DNA from: Sabellastarte sp. h YS-2021
Lineage: Eukaryota > Annelida > Polychaeta > Sabellida > Sabellidae
Reading direction: 5' to 3'
NCBI GenBank assembly: GCA_964017235.1
Contig: OZ024929.1
Location: forward strand, 68,171,603-68,235,602
Length of the DNA stretch: 64,000 bases
The notes under the pieces were generated by a model, which was given only the letters and a program-made list of their open reading frames with translations, was not told where the DNA came from and did not search any database. Made by a program: the position numbers and the translations under genes. Positions 34,997 through 47,281 of the stretch are shown piece by piece; position 1 is the stretch's first letter; every line of letters starts with the position of its first letter.

Positions 34997-37129
34997 AATA
35001 CAACCATAACAGGTGGAGGGTATTTGTTTTGGCCACACTGTTAGATGATTGTCAGACAAGGGGTCACCAAATAAAGCACTGATAAGAGGATAAGATAAGG
35101 TTCCCTAAGCCACATCTTAGGTTATATGTTACTTCTTCAACACAGATAAGTAATTTGCTAACCTCAACAAGAGATCCATGATGTGGTCGTCATTGTTGCT
35201 GCTGTTGCTGTTGTAGAAAATTTTACAACAAATCACATAGCAGTATTAACCATCACCCAGTATTGGCTGGAGATGTCTGCATGACTCCCCAAGCAAGATG
35301 TCATCATCTGACAATGGGAATATCTCCAAGCAGGCAAACTGAACTGCATAAACTGCAGATATGGGGCCATATGTAAGCCAAGAAAGACATATGTCAGTGA
35401 CACAAGACTTGTATAACTGGAGAGAACATAAAAATGTGAGTCATATCAATGACATGTATAAATACACAAAAATTGACTACATGCTGAGGTGAATCCACAA
35501 GGCCCAATTTGTTCATGGACTGGTCATGGGATTGCCAAGCTACATCTTCGAGTAGAATGTAGTAAAGAATTGTGGGTCTTCCAATAACAAGAGTTTGATA
35601 TCTGCTCAGGTGAGACCCCACTCTTGGAAACTAAAAAGGCAGCCATGGATCTAATATGTGTCTCAAAGTATAGATTCTGAGACTCAAGATTAAAGGACTG
35701 GCAATCTAATCATGCAGCCAGATTGATCCAGGAAGAGATAGCAGAACTCAAGATATCTCCATCAAGCCTTCCTTAAAAGATATGAGCAAGATTCTTCCCC
35801 TCCTTGAAGTATTTGTACTGTCCTGATAGTAACTAAGCACTGTAAGAGAGCAGAGTGTCACAACATCAGTCCAACATCAGCTCAAGAAAGGTTTGTGAGC
35901 TGGAATGACCACTGGTTTGAGCCATCTGGGCCATCAGAAGCCAACTGATTCTTGCTAAAAGGCAGGAGAAGGAGACTTTCCCTTTTCTCCAAGCAGTAGT
36001 CCTGTCCAAGAAGGATCTAAGTGCTGTAAGAGGACAACGAATCAAGTGTCCAGGCAATTTGAGTTCAGGAATGATCTAGAGCTGAAGTGACCACTGGAGG
36101 TAATCTAGACCAACTGCGGCTAATAGGTCCTTGCTGAAAAGGTAGGTAGGAGGGAGAACTGTAAACTCCTTCCTATGAGGCTTGTGTCTGAAGGAGCCAA
36201 AATCCCAGAATACACTTCCAATGGCATTGCAACAGTCTTGCAAGTCAAACTTCTTTAGACTGACCTCCTTTTAAAGGTTAATAAGGAGCCTTTTGTGAAA
36301 ACCAACAGAAGCAAAGGCAAATCCCTTGATGCTGCACCTCTGTTAGCAGTGGGCTTCTCTCTATAACACTTGCAATAGGCCTATAAAGATGCAGGCTTTG
36401 GCTCAACTCCTGCACAAAAAATGTAAATGATCAGCTATGGCTGCTGCAAAGCCAACAATAGTGACAGGTTTCAGATTTTTGCAAGTAAATGGATCAAAAA
36501 ATCTGGTATATTTGAGACCGTAGGCTCTGAGATGGCCACCTTATTCTGTGGGTACCAGAGCTCAAAATGGCCCATCATGACTCATACATTCCAAGATGAG
36601 GGTCCTTGAGATGCCCTAAAACTCTCTATCCCTTGCCTAGAGAATGATATAAGAGATTCTGAGTGGTGTTAAGGTGCCAAGCATGAAGGTGCCAATGCAA
36701 CAGATTCAGATGGTATTTCTGACTGAATGGCTGTTTCTGAGACCAGTGAAGTAGCTGTAATGGAGGTTTGGTTGAATGACTCACCAGACCCCAAAGCCAA
36801 TGTATCATGGGCCACCAAGGGGCCACTACAATCATTTTGCACCTGGTGTTCACTTGTTCAATGACTTTTTGGAATAAGTGGTATAGGACAAAAGGCCTAG
36901 CAGTCCAGAACCTCCAACAAGATGTTTTATTCATATATGTTCAGAGCATTTGCATCCGGGACTGGCAACATAGAATGGAGGTTTATGACTGATATTGGTG
37001 GCAAACATCTCTACCATTGGTATTTGACAAACTATGTAAATCAAATAGAATGTTAAAGATGAAGACTCTCCTGTCTGTATTATTTCGTTCTTTGTGGAGA
37101 GGCTGTCATGACATCTAGGCAACCCTGAA

Positions 37130-37500
37130 TATATCTGGCTCATATGAGAATATTTCAAGGATTGCAGTAGGCCAAGATGCAGCATACCTGCATAAAACAC
37201 CTATTGTTGATTTGTGCCAAACTTGCACGTTGTCTGGAACCATAAAGGGAGTAAGAACCATTCTGTACATATTACTTTGTCACTTCTGTAGAGATCATTG
37301 AGCATGACATTTAAGTAACCCCAGAATATTTCTGTCTCTTATGAGTATATTTCAAGGATTGTAGTAGGCCAGGATGCGCCAAACCTTTATCCCTTCTGGA
37401 GATGATGTTGAGTATGACCTTTAAGCAACCAAGAATATGTCTGTTATGAGTATATTTCAAGGATTGCAGTAGGCCAAGCTGCGCCAAACTAGGAGGTATA
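37130..37500. repeat. Triplicated ~40-bp segment inside E4
   Basis: The run ATATTTCAAGGATTG.AGTAGGCCA recurs at about 37145, 37340 and 37446. It expands the RNase H remnant. Confidence 0.75.
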
Positions 37501-38028
37501 CGCTCCCCCCCCCCCTGTTTGTTCAGATAACCGAACACAGTGGTGTTGTCTGATGCTATCAGAATTCTTTTGTGTGGAATTTGTCTTGAAGGCTTTTAAG
37601 GGCTGAACACACTGTCTTCAGCTGTATGACATTGAAATGTAATATATACATTTTTAACTGTCCAAAGCCACTAACTGTGATGCTTATAGATGGGATCATC
37701 AACCCTGGTTTAATGCATCTACGAAAACAAGGGAATTGTGCACCTGTGTATAGAAAAGGCATCCTATTTCCCATTTTTTGGCATTTTCCACCACTGAATA
37801 TGCTTTTTCAGAAGGATTTGAAACAGGAATTCTCACAACTAGTGACTGGAGATATTGCCAGTTGTAGTAGATACCAGTGAAAGGCACACCTACATAACTG
37901 ACCCATTGGTATAGTCTTTTCGAAAGGTGCTCGTACCCCTACCTGGGATATAAGCAACCTTGGGGTCGATTGTGATAAGATCTCCATGTCTTGAATAGAT
38001 TCTCAGGTATTTAATTTATTCGAGGTAG

Positions 38029-38330
38029 AAAGAAATTTCCTGGTACCAAATGCAGTGGTAACCGAGGAAATCGATATCACGAAGCCCAGTTGATGAATAA
38101 TTGGATGAGTTCTTTGGTTTGAACCCAATACTGGTGTCTTTTACGTACACTAAACAACCAGTAGTGTAGGTATATGGTGAAAGAAATTTCCTGGTACCAA
38201 AATGCAGTGGTAACCTAGGAAATCGATATCACGAAGCCCAGTTGTTGAATAATTGGATGAGTTCTTTGATTTGAACCCAATACTGGTGTCTTTTACGTAA
38301 ACTTAACAACCAGTGGTCCAGGTATATGGT
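38029..38330. repeat. Tandem duplication inside E4
   Basis: Two ~151-bp copies (38029-38179, 38180-38330) beginning AGAAATTTCCTGGTACCAAA, with few differences. They lie near the RT remnant. Confidence 0.85.
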
Positions 38331-39837
38331 GAACTCCTATTCCGTGAGACTGAAGAATGAGATTTGCCTCTTTACTACTCGCATGATACTGTAGAGGGGA
38401 CGCTAACCCGAATTTCCTAATGCTTTGAAGTGATAGGTTTGCCAGTGTACATTAAACTGAAGTAGATGTTGAGAAACTTGTGAATCGGTACATAGAAGAA
38501 CGCATCTTTTGTAACCGAATTTCTAATAATTTCTGCTGTCTCCAGTTTAAATGATGGGACAAGCAGGTATTTATTGACGTAGTAAACGAACTTCACTCGT
38601 GGGCAGTGATCGTTGAATTCGTAGTTAGAAATCAATTCAGGACACTGAGATCTATCAGAGGTCGTCATTAGCCGAGTTTGTATACAAGAATAAACTGCCA
38701 TAGAAACCTGGAGTTCTGCAATTGTAGAGTGAATGAATTGCTTTCTTTTGAAGGATTTCCAGCAATATTTCAGCGGTATATTTACTGTAGCCATGTTTTC
38801 CTGTCTGACGTCATCGCTTTGCATTGTGGGTAGTACAGGCATTGGCGAATTCGATTGGGGAGTAATTCGACAACTCCGTCTGAAGATTCGCACAACTCTG
38901 GGATGGCAATGAAAATCTCCCATCACTGCCAGTAACTCTGCAAGAAGAGCCTCCATGGTGACTTGCATTAATGTAGCCACGTTCTTCTGTATCCCTCTGA
39001 CCTGGAAAACTAGGCAGAGTGGTACGACGATCTTTTGTGGTTAGTAGGGGAAATTACAGGACATAGCTCCTGTCCTGAATATACTGTGCAAAATACACTG
39101 TAAAAGTTGGAAGCAAGGACTTCAACATATAAAATAATAGAACATAAAATCTCATCTAGCCAGTTTGATCTTCGTTGAGTTTGCAGAAGAATTCTTCAAC
39201 AGGGCTAAACAGACAAGCAGTACACATACTGCCCGAAAGATGTCTGTTGGATCTTCATCCAAATTTACAGCAAAGGAAGGTAATCTGTCCATATTTTCAT
39301 GTCTTGAAAAGCAGGAAGTTCACTGTACCTGTTGGGAAACAAAATAATAACTGCAAGGATCCGTGGATACGCTTCTGTAGTCGTTCTTTTGGAGGGAGAC
39401 CTGTTACTGTAACAGAGTGGCGCTCCACCCACAGTAAAGAATCTACGACCTCCGCTGCCAAGACAACTGCATTCTTTTTACTTTTCACAAGGAATATTCA
39501 TGGTGTGCCATCAAAAGAACCATAAAGCAGTTTTCCACTGAAAACTTTACAGCAAAATCTTCTCGGCATCCCTTTCATCAACAAGGAGGTAGTTCCAGTC
39601 GAATAATGAGTGAGTACAGCCGAAGATATACACCGTCTTCCACTGAAGACTTTACAGCAACATCTTCTTGCACCTCTTATTCTGACCCTTTTCAGGACAA
39701 GGGAGGCAGAATTATTGGTAGTACCAGTCGAATAATGGACAACTACAGGTAGGTGCACGCTTGCACGCTTCAAAACTTCATAGATCTTCATCCGTGAATG
39801 GACGATAATAAGGAAAAGTACGTGTTGCTCCCATCTC

Positions 39838-40018
39838 GACCAAAAATATAATGAAGAACTCTCGACAATCGTCTGTCGACAACGACTACTGCGCAAGCGC
39901 GGACATGCGCAGACAAAGGGGTCACCACTTGTGACAAGAATATTCCTTAAAAAATTCTTGTCGGTCGATACGTTTTGCTCCACAAAACCAAACCAAGCAC
40001 TTGTGAGGATAAGGTAAG
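39838..40018. repeat. E4 5' inverted terminal repeat
   Basis: Inverse partner of 34668-34848. The outer tip runs to 40037 (TATTTTACGCAATAAAA). Confidence 0.92.
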
Positions 40019-40271
40019 GCTATTTTACGCAATAAAAAAGCAGTTACAGGCAGTTCTTGGATTTTTATTAGATTTTTATGTACACAATAATTGAGTATTT
40101 GGAGGCACACTGTAGTTTATTTCTGCAAATAACAAGAGTATTTGCAGGTATCTTGTGGTATTTCTTGTACAAAGAAATCAGCAGTTACCAGCAGTTTACA
40201 GTTTTTGTGAAAAACAAGAAATCCGTAATTTACAATAGTTAGCAATTTTAAAATTAATAATTGAGCGTTAC

Positions 40272-40421
40272 TGGCAGTTTGTAGTTGTCTGGAGTGACAG
40301 CCAGTGCAGGGGGAAGCTCCTCTTTAGATGGGGTGCTGAGACCCTCAGTCTCAATGTACTCGGCCTTGTCATGATGCTTTTCCTTCCTCTTCTTCTCCTT
40401 CTTGTGCTTCTTCTTGCCCCT
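40272..40421 (-). CDS. AP3D1: AP3D1 exon (second lysine-rich hinge block)
   Basis: 150 bp, 50 codons, acceptor ..tttgtag, donor CCA|gtaacg. It reads RGKKKHKKEKKRKEKHHDKA, then TPSKEELPPALAVTPDNYKL. Phase 0-0. The donor gtaacg is weaker than its neighbours; without splicing the frame would stop within a few codons. The following intron contains DIRS-like element E4. Confidence 0.88.
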
Positions 40422-40936
40422 CTACAAACAGAACAATGTACACTCGCATAGCTCTTCATACTAACCCCCAGACACTGGGGAAATTTGCCACACCAGCATA
40501 ATCAACAGAATTAAGGCAACACCATGATTCTCATAATAATTCCAACAAAGACACCTGGTTCAAATAAAAGCTTAGTGTACTCATTGTTGAAAATAATTGA
40601 TGTCTCAGCCATATTTTGCAAAACATACAGTAATTAGAATTTGAAGGTATTCCAGCTCTAGAATGACAATTCCTAATAAGTGGCATTACTTGTTTCGAGA
40701 GAACAGTGTATTGTATATCTTTCTGGCTGATAATTAGTATCTAAAGGTATTCCAGATCTCTTAAGATCATTTACTACAAGAACTCTTTGTTTTCAGAGAC
40801 CCATTGATAGAGGCTACATTCACTGTTCCTGCTGAAAGTGGAAATCACTGAGCCATTCTAATTCTAAAAGGATTGTGTATTAAAAGTTGCATTATTTCAG
40901 ATTCTTTGTTAATGCTATTCTCTCCCACTGACTTAC

Positions 40937-41092
40937 ATGGTGGGTGTGGTCAGTAGGGGTGTCCACTGGGTGGGGCAGTTTCTGAGGGGTGCGTGGTGCT
41001 GTGGGCGTGAGTGACTGCTCAGGGGAGCCTTCTTTCAGCATGTTCTCAGTGGCCAGTGCACTGTTTGTCAACCAATACTCCAAGTCTTCTTG
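40937..41092 (-). CDS. AP3D1: AP3D1 exon (proline-rich hinge)
   Basis: 156 bp, 52 codons, acceptor ..tttgcag, donor gtaagt. It begins QEDLEYWLTNSALATENMLK and turns into a Pro/Thr/His-rich tail. Phase 0-0. I see no close human counterpart, so this may be a lineage-specific hinge insertion. The aromatic-acidic EDLEYWL patch could be a short binding motif; that is a guess. Confidence 0.85.
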
Positions 41093-41604
41093 CTGCAAAC
41101 ACAGTCACATCGGACAGTGGTTAAACCTTGGGTCTAACATGCCTTTCAAAAGCTCAAGACAGGTCCCTCAGTGAATTCCACATGTTGTCAGGTGCTGGAT
41201 GTAAAGAGTTAAATGATCAAATACCAAACAAGTTAACCATTCAGCCTCTTCATTCATACTGGTTTGGAGGTGTGAGGCATAATAACACCTCTGATTTACT
41301 CCTATGGTGGGTTTACTAGCCGGAAAACAAAATGCAATGCTGACAACTGATTTTACACTTGCATACAACCTCACAAATATCAATGGGTTAAATAACCTAA
41401 TAACAACTTTGAGAAGGGATGAAAGACGTGTTTATGTTAGTAAACAATTACTTATGAATCTTTGATGTGGACTGGGGTTATGCAAACATCCTGAAATATA
41501 CAGGTAATTTGTGAAATTACTGTAATTTTGAAACTTTTTGATGGTTGTATATAATTGCTGTGAGCCTTATTATCAATGGTTTTCTGTGAGTGTGTCCTGT
41601 TTAC

Positions 41605-41739
41605 CTTATTGATGTGCGTCATGTCTGCCTCCACACTCTCTGACTGCACTACCTCACTCTCTCCAATGGCTGCATCCTCACCCCCACCTTTCTCCTCAGC
41701 TAGCAGCAGATCTGGCTTCCGCCTCTTCTTCTTCTTTTC
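41605..41739 (-). CDS. AP3D1: AP3D1 exon (lysine-rich then acidic hinge)
   Basis: 135 bp, 45 codons, acceptor ..tttccag, donor AAG|gtaaac. It reads EKKKKRRKPDLLLAEEKGGG and continues acidic to THINK. Phase 0-0. Charge-rich low-complexity hinge sequence: position and phase identify it better than similarity does. Confidence 0.9.
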
Positions 41740-42177
41740 CTGGAAAGTCACTCGTTCAAGTACATTTCCTTTATTTGTATCAATACATAGAACACTTTTA
41801 AGGAGTTTATGAATCTCAAATAATGTGAAACTTGACAGTTAAAATTCAGCACATAACATTAAGAATTAGTTTAATGCCTAGTATTGTAATGACACTAGTG
41901 TTTATTTGTGTCAGAAAGATTAAAATAAAATACCACAAATAAGGCCTTACTGTGAGTTTTAGCTTTGATGGAGCTGTGATCTGGATCCTGCCACATAAAT
42001 TACATCTAGAAACCAGATACTACATAATTAACAGCAGTACAAACCACAGTTTGCTGTGTAAGGAGAAAATGTGCAGGTACAAGTGGATGTTAGCTGTAAA
42101 TAGAATTAACCTGTACTTTGAATTTCCACATTCTGTGTTTACGAGTCCTGTGTGATGTCTATGTTGTACACACTCAC

Positions 42178-42313
42178 CTTGACATGTTTCCTCTTTTTCT
42201 CTTTGTGTTTTGAGTGTCTGTCTGTCGGCTGACTTTCTGCCTCCGCATGGCCTGCACTCTCCCCCACCAGTCTGTGTGTTCTAACTGGTAGGTGCTCATC
42301 TGCACGCAGTGGC
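42178..42313 (-). CDS. AP3D1: AP3D1 exon (hinge, start of basic stretch)
   Basis: 136 bp, acceptor ..tatgcag, donor AAG|gtgagt. It reads (E)PLRADEHLPVRTHRLVGE.. and ends in HSKHKEKKRKHVK, aligning with PLADSEKLPIQKHR and the lysine-rich hinge of the human protein. Enters phase 2, leaves phase 0. Follows a 15.7-kb intron packed with nested mobile elements. Confidence 0.95.
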
Positions 42314-42782
42314 CTGCATAAACACACAGTGCACAAATTTTGTTTGTTTTCTATGAGTTTTCTTTTACTCGTTACTATACAAGAACAAGATTTTCCATAG
42401 CTATCTCAAAGATATGCGATTGATATTTGAGTTTTCTGTTTGTAAATAAATGAATAAACTAACTTAAAAGAGAGTAACTGTAATGATTATGTTAATACAG
42501 AATAAAGAAAACACATCAAATAGAAACTTCTTGTTTCTCAGACTTTTATTGTGCTGCAACTTGTATAAGATGTTTCCTGATATGAGCAAGTTCATACCTG
42601 AACATGTAAATTATGTAATCTCAATGTACCAACACCTGATTACTGGAAAAACAAGCATTCTGACGCATGCATTTATCTCCCGCCATATAAATTAGATGTA
42701 CTAAAGATAGTGGAATATAAATTTTCTTGTGAGATGGAGGCACATGTAGAAGTGACAACAAGTTTAATGTTTGATTGCAATA

Positions 42783-43799
42783 CAGTCAATCACCGAAAAT
42801 AAGAACGTGGAATGTGCGAAGAATTTGAGGCCCCCTCCTAGGGGCACGTTCTTATTTTCCATACAGGCATTTTGGCCCCCCTAGGGGCATGTTCTTATTT
42901 TCCATACATCACTTTTGAGTCCCCCCCCCCCCCCCCACTAGCCGTTCTTATTTTTGGTAAAATTTTACAAACAAAACACAAGCAGGTACTCAACACCTTT
43001 ATTTAAACTCTAAAATGTAACTTTAATGTAACACTTTTACAAGTACAATGCCAGTAGAACATGTTTGAATTGTTTCCTTAGCCACTGTATGTTAACATCC
43101 TAATGTTTCATTTCTTCATATTCCTCATCATCTGACTCCTCACACACCTCAGACTTTAACAGGGCCTCTAAGCTGATTAACTTTATCCTGTCTAAATCCC
43201 TCAAACTCCACCCCTCCCATCAGACTCCAATAAATCACAAAGAGTTGTTGGCATTTGTTTGTGTTTAGAATTAGTGTCACTATTGGCTTTGTCTTTAGAT
43301 TAAATGCCACTCTTGGCTTTGTCTTTATGCTTAATCTCTGTATGTACTTTAAGGCTACTATTGTTTCCCTTGACAAAGATGTTGCACACATTATGATTCA
43401 CTCCTCTTTCAGCATTACCTGGTACAAACTGCTCACAAATATCACAGGTATTTTCAGGCTTGTTTTGAATAATTGAAAAATATCAAATTGAATGAAACTT
43501 TTTTTTCTGAGTACATTTCAAACATTATTTGATACTTTTCCTGAAAAGTTTGTAAACTAATTTTGATTAAATGTTATTCTTTACACTTTTTTGAAATGAT
43601 TCTGAAAATAACAAAAAAATTAATGCAGTTTAATGTGATTGTTTAGACATGTGGAGGGGGGCATTTTGACGTTCTTATTTTTGGTAAAAATTAGCAGGCC
43701 CATTTTGCCCCATGTTCTTATTTTTGGTAAAAATTAGTAAGGCCATTTGGGGGGGCCACGTTCTTATTTTCGGACGTTCTTATTTTCGGTGACTGACTG
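42783..43799. mobile_element. TA-flanked DNA transposon, pogo/mariner-like (1017 bp)
   Basis: 26-bp terminal inverted repeats beginning CAGTCA(A/G)TCACCGAAAAT with one mismatch, flanked by TA (42781-42782, 43800-43801). Several subterminal GTTCTTATTTT(T/C) repeats on both sides. The minus strand around 43270-43440 reads CDICEQFVPGNAERGVNHNV.., a zinc-finger-like remnant ended by stops; no transposase is seen. The CAGT start and TA duplication fit the Tc1/mariner-pogo group. Confidence 0.8.
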
Positions 43800-43829
43800 T
43801 ACTTTTAAAGACAAAAGGCATTTACTCAC

Positions 43830-46575
43830 TTTAGTAGCTATTACTCTGCCATCCAAAGAGCTACAGTTCTGCAACTTTATTATGCAGTAGATCAACCCAA
43901 AGTAGGTAAGGACGTATTTAGAAGAAATTGCCTATCTATAACACTTTTAGAGATAAAAGATATTTACTTATTTTAGTGGCTATTACTCTGCCATCCAAAG
44001 AGCTACAGTTCTGCAACTTCACTATGTTGTAGATCACCCAAAAGTAGGTGAATGACTTATTTAGAAGAAATTGCCTACCTGTAATACTTTTAGAGATAAA
44101 AGACATTTACTCATTTTAGTAGCTATTACCCAGCTATCCAAAGAGCTCAGTTCTGCAACTTCAATATGTGGTAGATCACCCAAAAGTAGGTGAATGACTT
44201 ATTTAGAAGAAATTCCTACCTGTAATACTTTTAGAGATAAAAGACATTTGCTCATTTTAGTAGCTATTACTCAGTTATCCAAAGAGCTACAGTTCTGCAA
44301 CTTCAATATGTGGTAGATCACCCAAAAGTAGGTGAATGACTTATTTAGAAGAAATTGCCTACCTGTAATACTTTTAGAGATAAAAGACATTTACTCATTT
44401 TAGTAGCTATTACTCAGCTATCCAAAGAGCTACAGTTCTGCAACTTCTCTATGTGGTAGATGACCCAAAAGTAGGTTAATGAGTTATTTAGAAGAAATTG
44501 TGTATCTGTAAAACTTTTAGAGATAAAAGACATTTACTCATTTTAGTAGCTATTACTCACCTATCCAAAGAGCTACAGTTCTGCAACTTCACTATGTGGT
44601 AGATCACACAAAAGTAGGTGAATGACTTATTTAGAAGAAATTGCCTACCTGTAATACTTTTAGAGATAAAAGACATTTACTCATTTTAATAGCTATTACT
44701 CAGCTATCCGAAGAGATACAGTGCTGCAACTTAACTATGTGGTAGATCACCCAAAAGTAGGTGAATGACTTATTTAGAAGAAATTGCCTACCTGTAATAC
44801 TTTTAGAGATAAAAGACATTTACTCATTTTAGTAGCTATTACTCAGCTATCCAAAGAGATACAGTTCTGCAACTTCAATATGTGGTAGATCACCCAAAAG
44901 TAGGTGAATGACTTATTAGAAGAAATTGCCTACCTGTAATACTTTTAGAGATAAAAGACATTTGCTCATTTTAGTAGCTATTACTCAGTTATCCAAAGAG
45001 CTACAGTTCTGCAACTTCAATATGTGGTAGATCACCCAAAAGTAGGTGAATGACTTATTTAGAAGAAATTGCCTACCTGTAATACTTTTAGAGATAAAAG
45101 ACATTTACTCATTTTAGTAGCTATTACTCAGCTATCCAAAGAGCTACAGTTCTGCAACTTCTCTATGTGGTAGATGACCCAAAAGTAGGTTAATGAGTTA
45201 TTTAGAAGAAATTGTGTATATGTAAAACTTTTAGAGATAAAAGACATTTACTCATTTTAGTAGCTATTACTCACCTATCCAAAGAGCTACAGTTCTGCAA
45301 TTTCACTATGTGGTAGATCACCCAAAAGTAGGTGAATGACTTATTTAGAAGAAATTGCCTATGTGTAATATTTTTAGAGATAAAAGACATTTACTCATTT
45401 TAATAGCTATTACTCAGCTATCCGAAGAGATACAGTGCTGCAACTTAACTATGTGGTAGATCACCCAAAAGTAGGTGAATGACTTATTTAGAAGAAATTG
45501 CCTACCTGTAATAATTTTAGAGATAAAAGACATTTGCTCATTTTAGTAGCTATTACTCAGTTATCCAAAGAGCTACAGTTCTGCAACTTCACTATGTGGT
45601 AGATCACCCAAAAGTAGGTGAATGACTTATTTAGAAGAAATTGCCTACCTGTAATACTTTTAGAGATAAAAGACATTTACTCATTTTAGTAGCTATTACT
45701 CAGCTATCCAAAGAGATACAGTTCTGCAACTTCAATATGTGGTAGATCACCCAAAAGTAGGTGAATAACTTATTAGAAGAAATTGCCTACCTGTAATACT
45801 TTTAGAGATAAAAGACATTTACTCATTTTAGTAGCTATTACTCAGCTATCCAAAGAGATACAGTTCTGCAACTTCAATATGTGGTAGATCACCCAAAAGT
45901 AGGTGAATGACTTATTTAGAAGAAATTCCTACCTGTAATACTTTTAGAGATAAAAGACATTTGCTCATTTTAGTAGCTATTACTCAGTTATCCAAAGAGC
46001 TACAGTTCTGCAACTTCAATATGTGGTAGATCACCCAAAAGTAGGTGAATGACTTATTTAGAAGAAATTGCCTACCTGTAATACTTTTAGAGATAAAAGA
46101 CATTTACTCATTTTAGTAGCTATTACTCAGCTATCCAAAGAGCTACAGTTCTGCAACTTCTCTATGTGGTAGATGACCCAAAAGTAGGTGAATGAGTTAT
46201 TTAGAAGAAATTGTGTATCTGTAAAACTTTTAGAGATAAAAGACATTTACTCATTTTAGTAGCTATTACTCACCTATCCAAAGAGCTACAGTTCTGCAAC
46301 TTCACTATGTGGTAGATCACACAAAAGTAGGTGAATGACTTATTTAGAAGAAATTGCCAATGTGTAATATTTTTAGAGACAAAAAACATTTACTCATTTT
46401 GGTAGCTATTACTCAGTTATCCAAAGAGCTACAGTTCTGCAACTTCACTATGTGGTAGATCACCCAAAAGTAGGCGAATGACTTATTTAGAAGAAATTGC
46501 CTACCTATAATACTTTTAGAGATAAAAGACATTTACTCATTTTAGTAGCTCTTGCTCAGCTATCTACTCACTTAG
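43830..46575 (+). repeat. Satellite C: ~19 units of 144 bp, with higher-order structure
   Basis: Units TTTTAGAGATAAAAGACATT.. spaced 140-144 bp (43944, 44088, 44228, 44372, ...). Each has TAGCTATTACTCAGCTATCC and AAAAGTAGGTGAATGACTTA. Variant marker TGTGTAT.TGTAAAACTTTT recurs at about 44499, 45214 and 46213. Related to satellite A. No gene. Confidence 0.93.
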
Positions 46576-47281
46576 CTATTGACCTACATCTGCAAAAGCA
46601 ACAAAAATATAAAGGACACAGGAAAGTAAGCTTTTGAAAAACTAGATGAATAACAAATGAAAAGATTTGCCTAACTTTGGTACTTGTGAAGGTATTTGAC
46701 ATTTATTTCCATCATAATTTTGCTACAAATAAGAAAATAGCTATTGCTCACTTATGACATGCAATGGAACCCCAAACGATATGCCATCTTATAGTTAAGG
46801 AAAAAGTAGCTGAACAAATTATTTTAGGAAAATCCTGTAACTGCAGTAGTTTTTCAGTTACAATGGATTTACTCAACAGTCACAATTTCAAAGTAGCTAT
46901 TACTCAGCTGTCCAGTGTGCAACAGGTTTGCTGCTTTACTATCTGATAGCTCATCAAAAACTAGATGAATAACATATTTGAAAATATTTCCCTAACTTGA
47001 ATACTTTTGAAGATATTTGAAATTTACTCATGTCGTTATTTTGCTACAAATAAGAAAATAGCTATTACTCACTTATGGCATGCAACAGAACCCCAAACTA
47101 TATGCCATCTTATAGTTAAGGACAAAGTAGCTGAATAACATATTTTAGGAAAATACTCCAACTGCAATAGTTTTGGAGTTACAATGGATTTACTCAACAG
47201 TCACAATTTCAAAGTAGCTATTACTCAGCTATCCAATGTGCAACAGGTCTGAAACTTTACTACGTGATAGCTTATCAAAAA
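46575..47281 (+). repeat. Satellite B array, left half (~310-bp dimeric unit)
   Basis: Dimers of two A-like halves: GAATAACATATTTGAAAA..GAAGATATTTG and TGGAGTTACAATGGATTTAC. It continues at 56672 after element R1. Confidence 0.88.

Larger units (their letters stand above)
34625..40037 (-). mobile_element. E4: decayed DIRS-like element with near-identical ends
   Basis: 5.4 kb in an AP3D1 intron. ITRs 34668-34848 and 39838-40018 (181 bp, one mismatch); ICR 34891-34996. The inside is heavily broken, but parts are recognisable in order: RT remnant about 38410-38600 (FKLETAEIIRNSV), RNase H about 37500-37680, methyltransferase-like block about 36626-36934 (IVVAPWWPMIHWLWGLV), recombinase remnant about 35860-36060. 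No gag is recognised. It cannot be autonomous. Sense to AP3D1. Confidence 0.88.
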
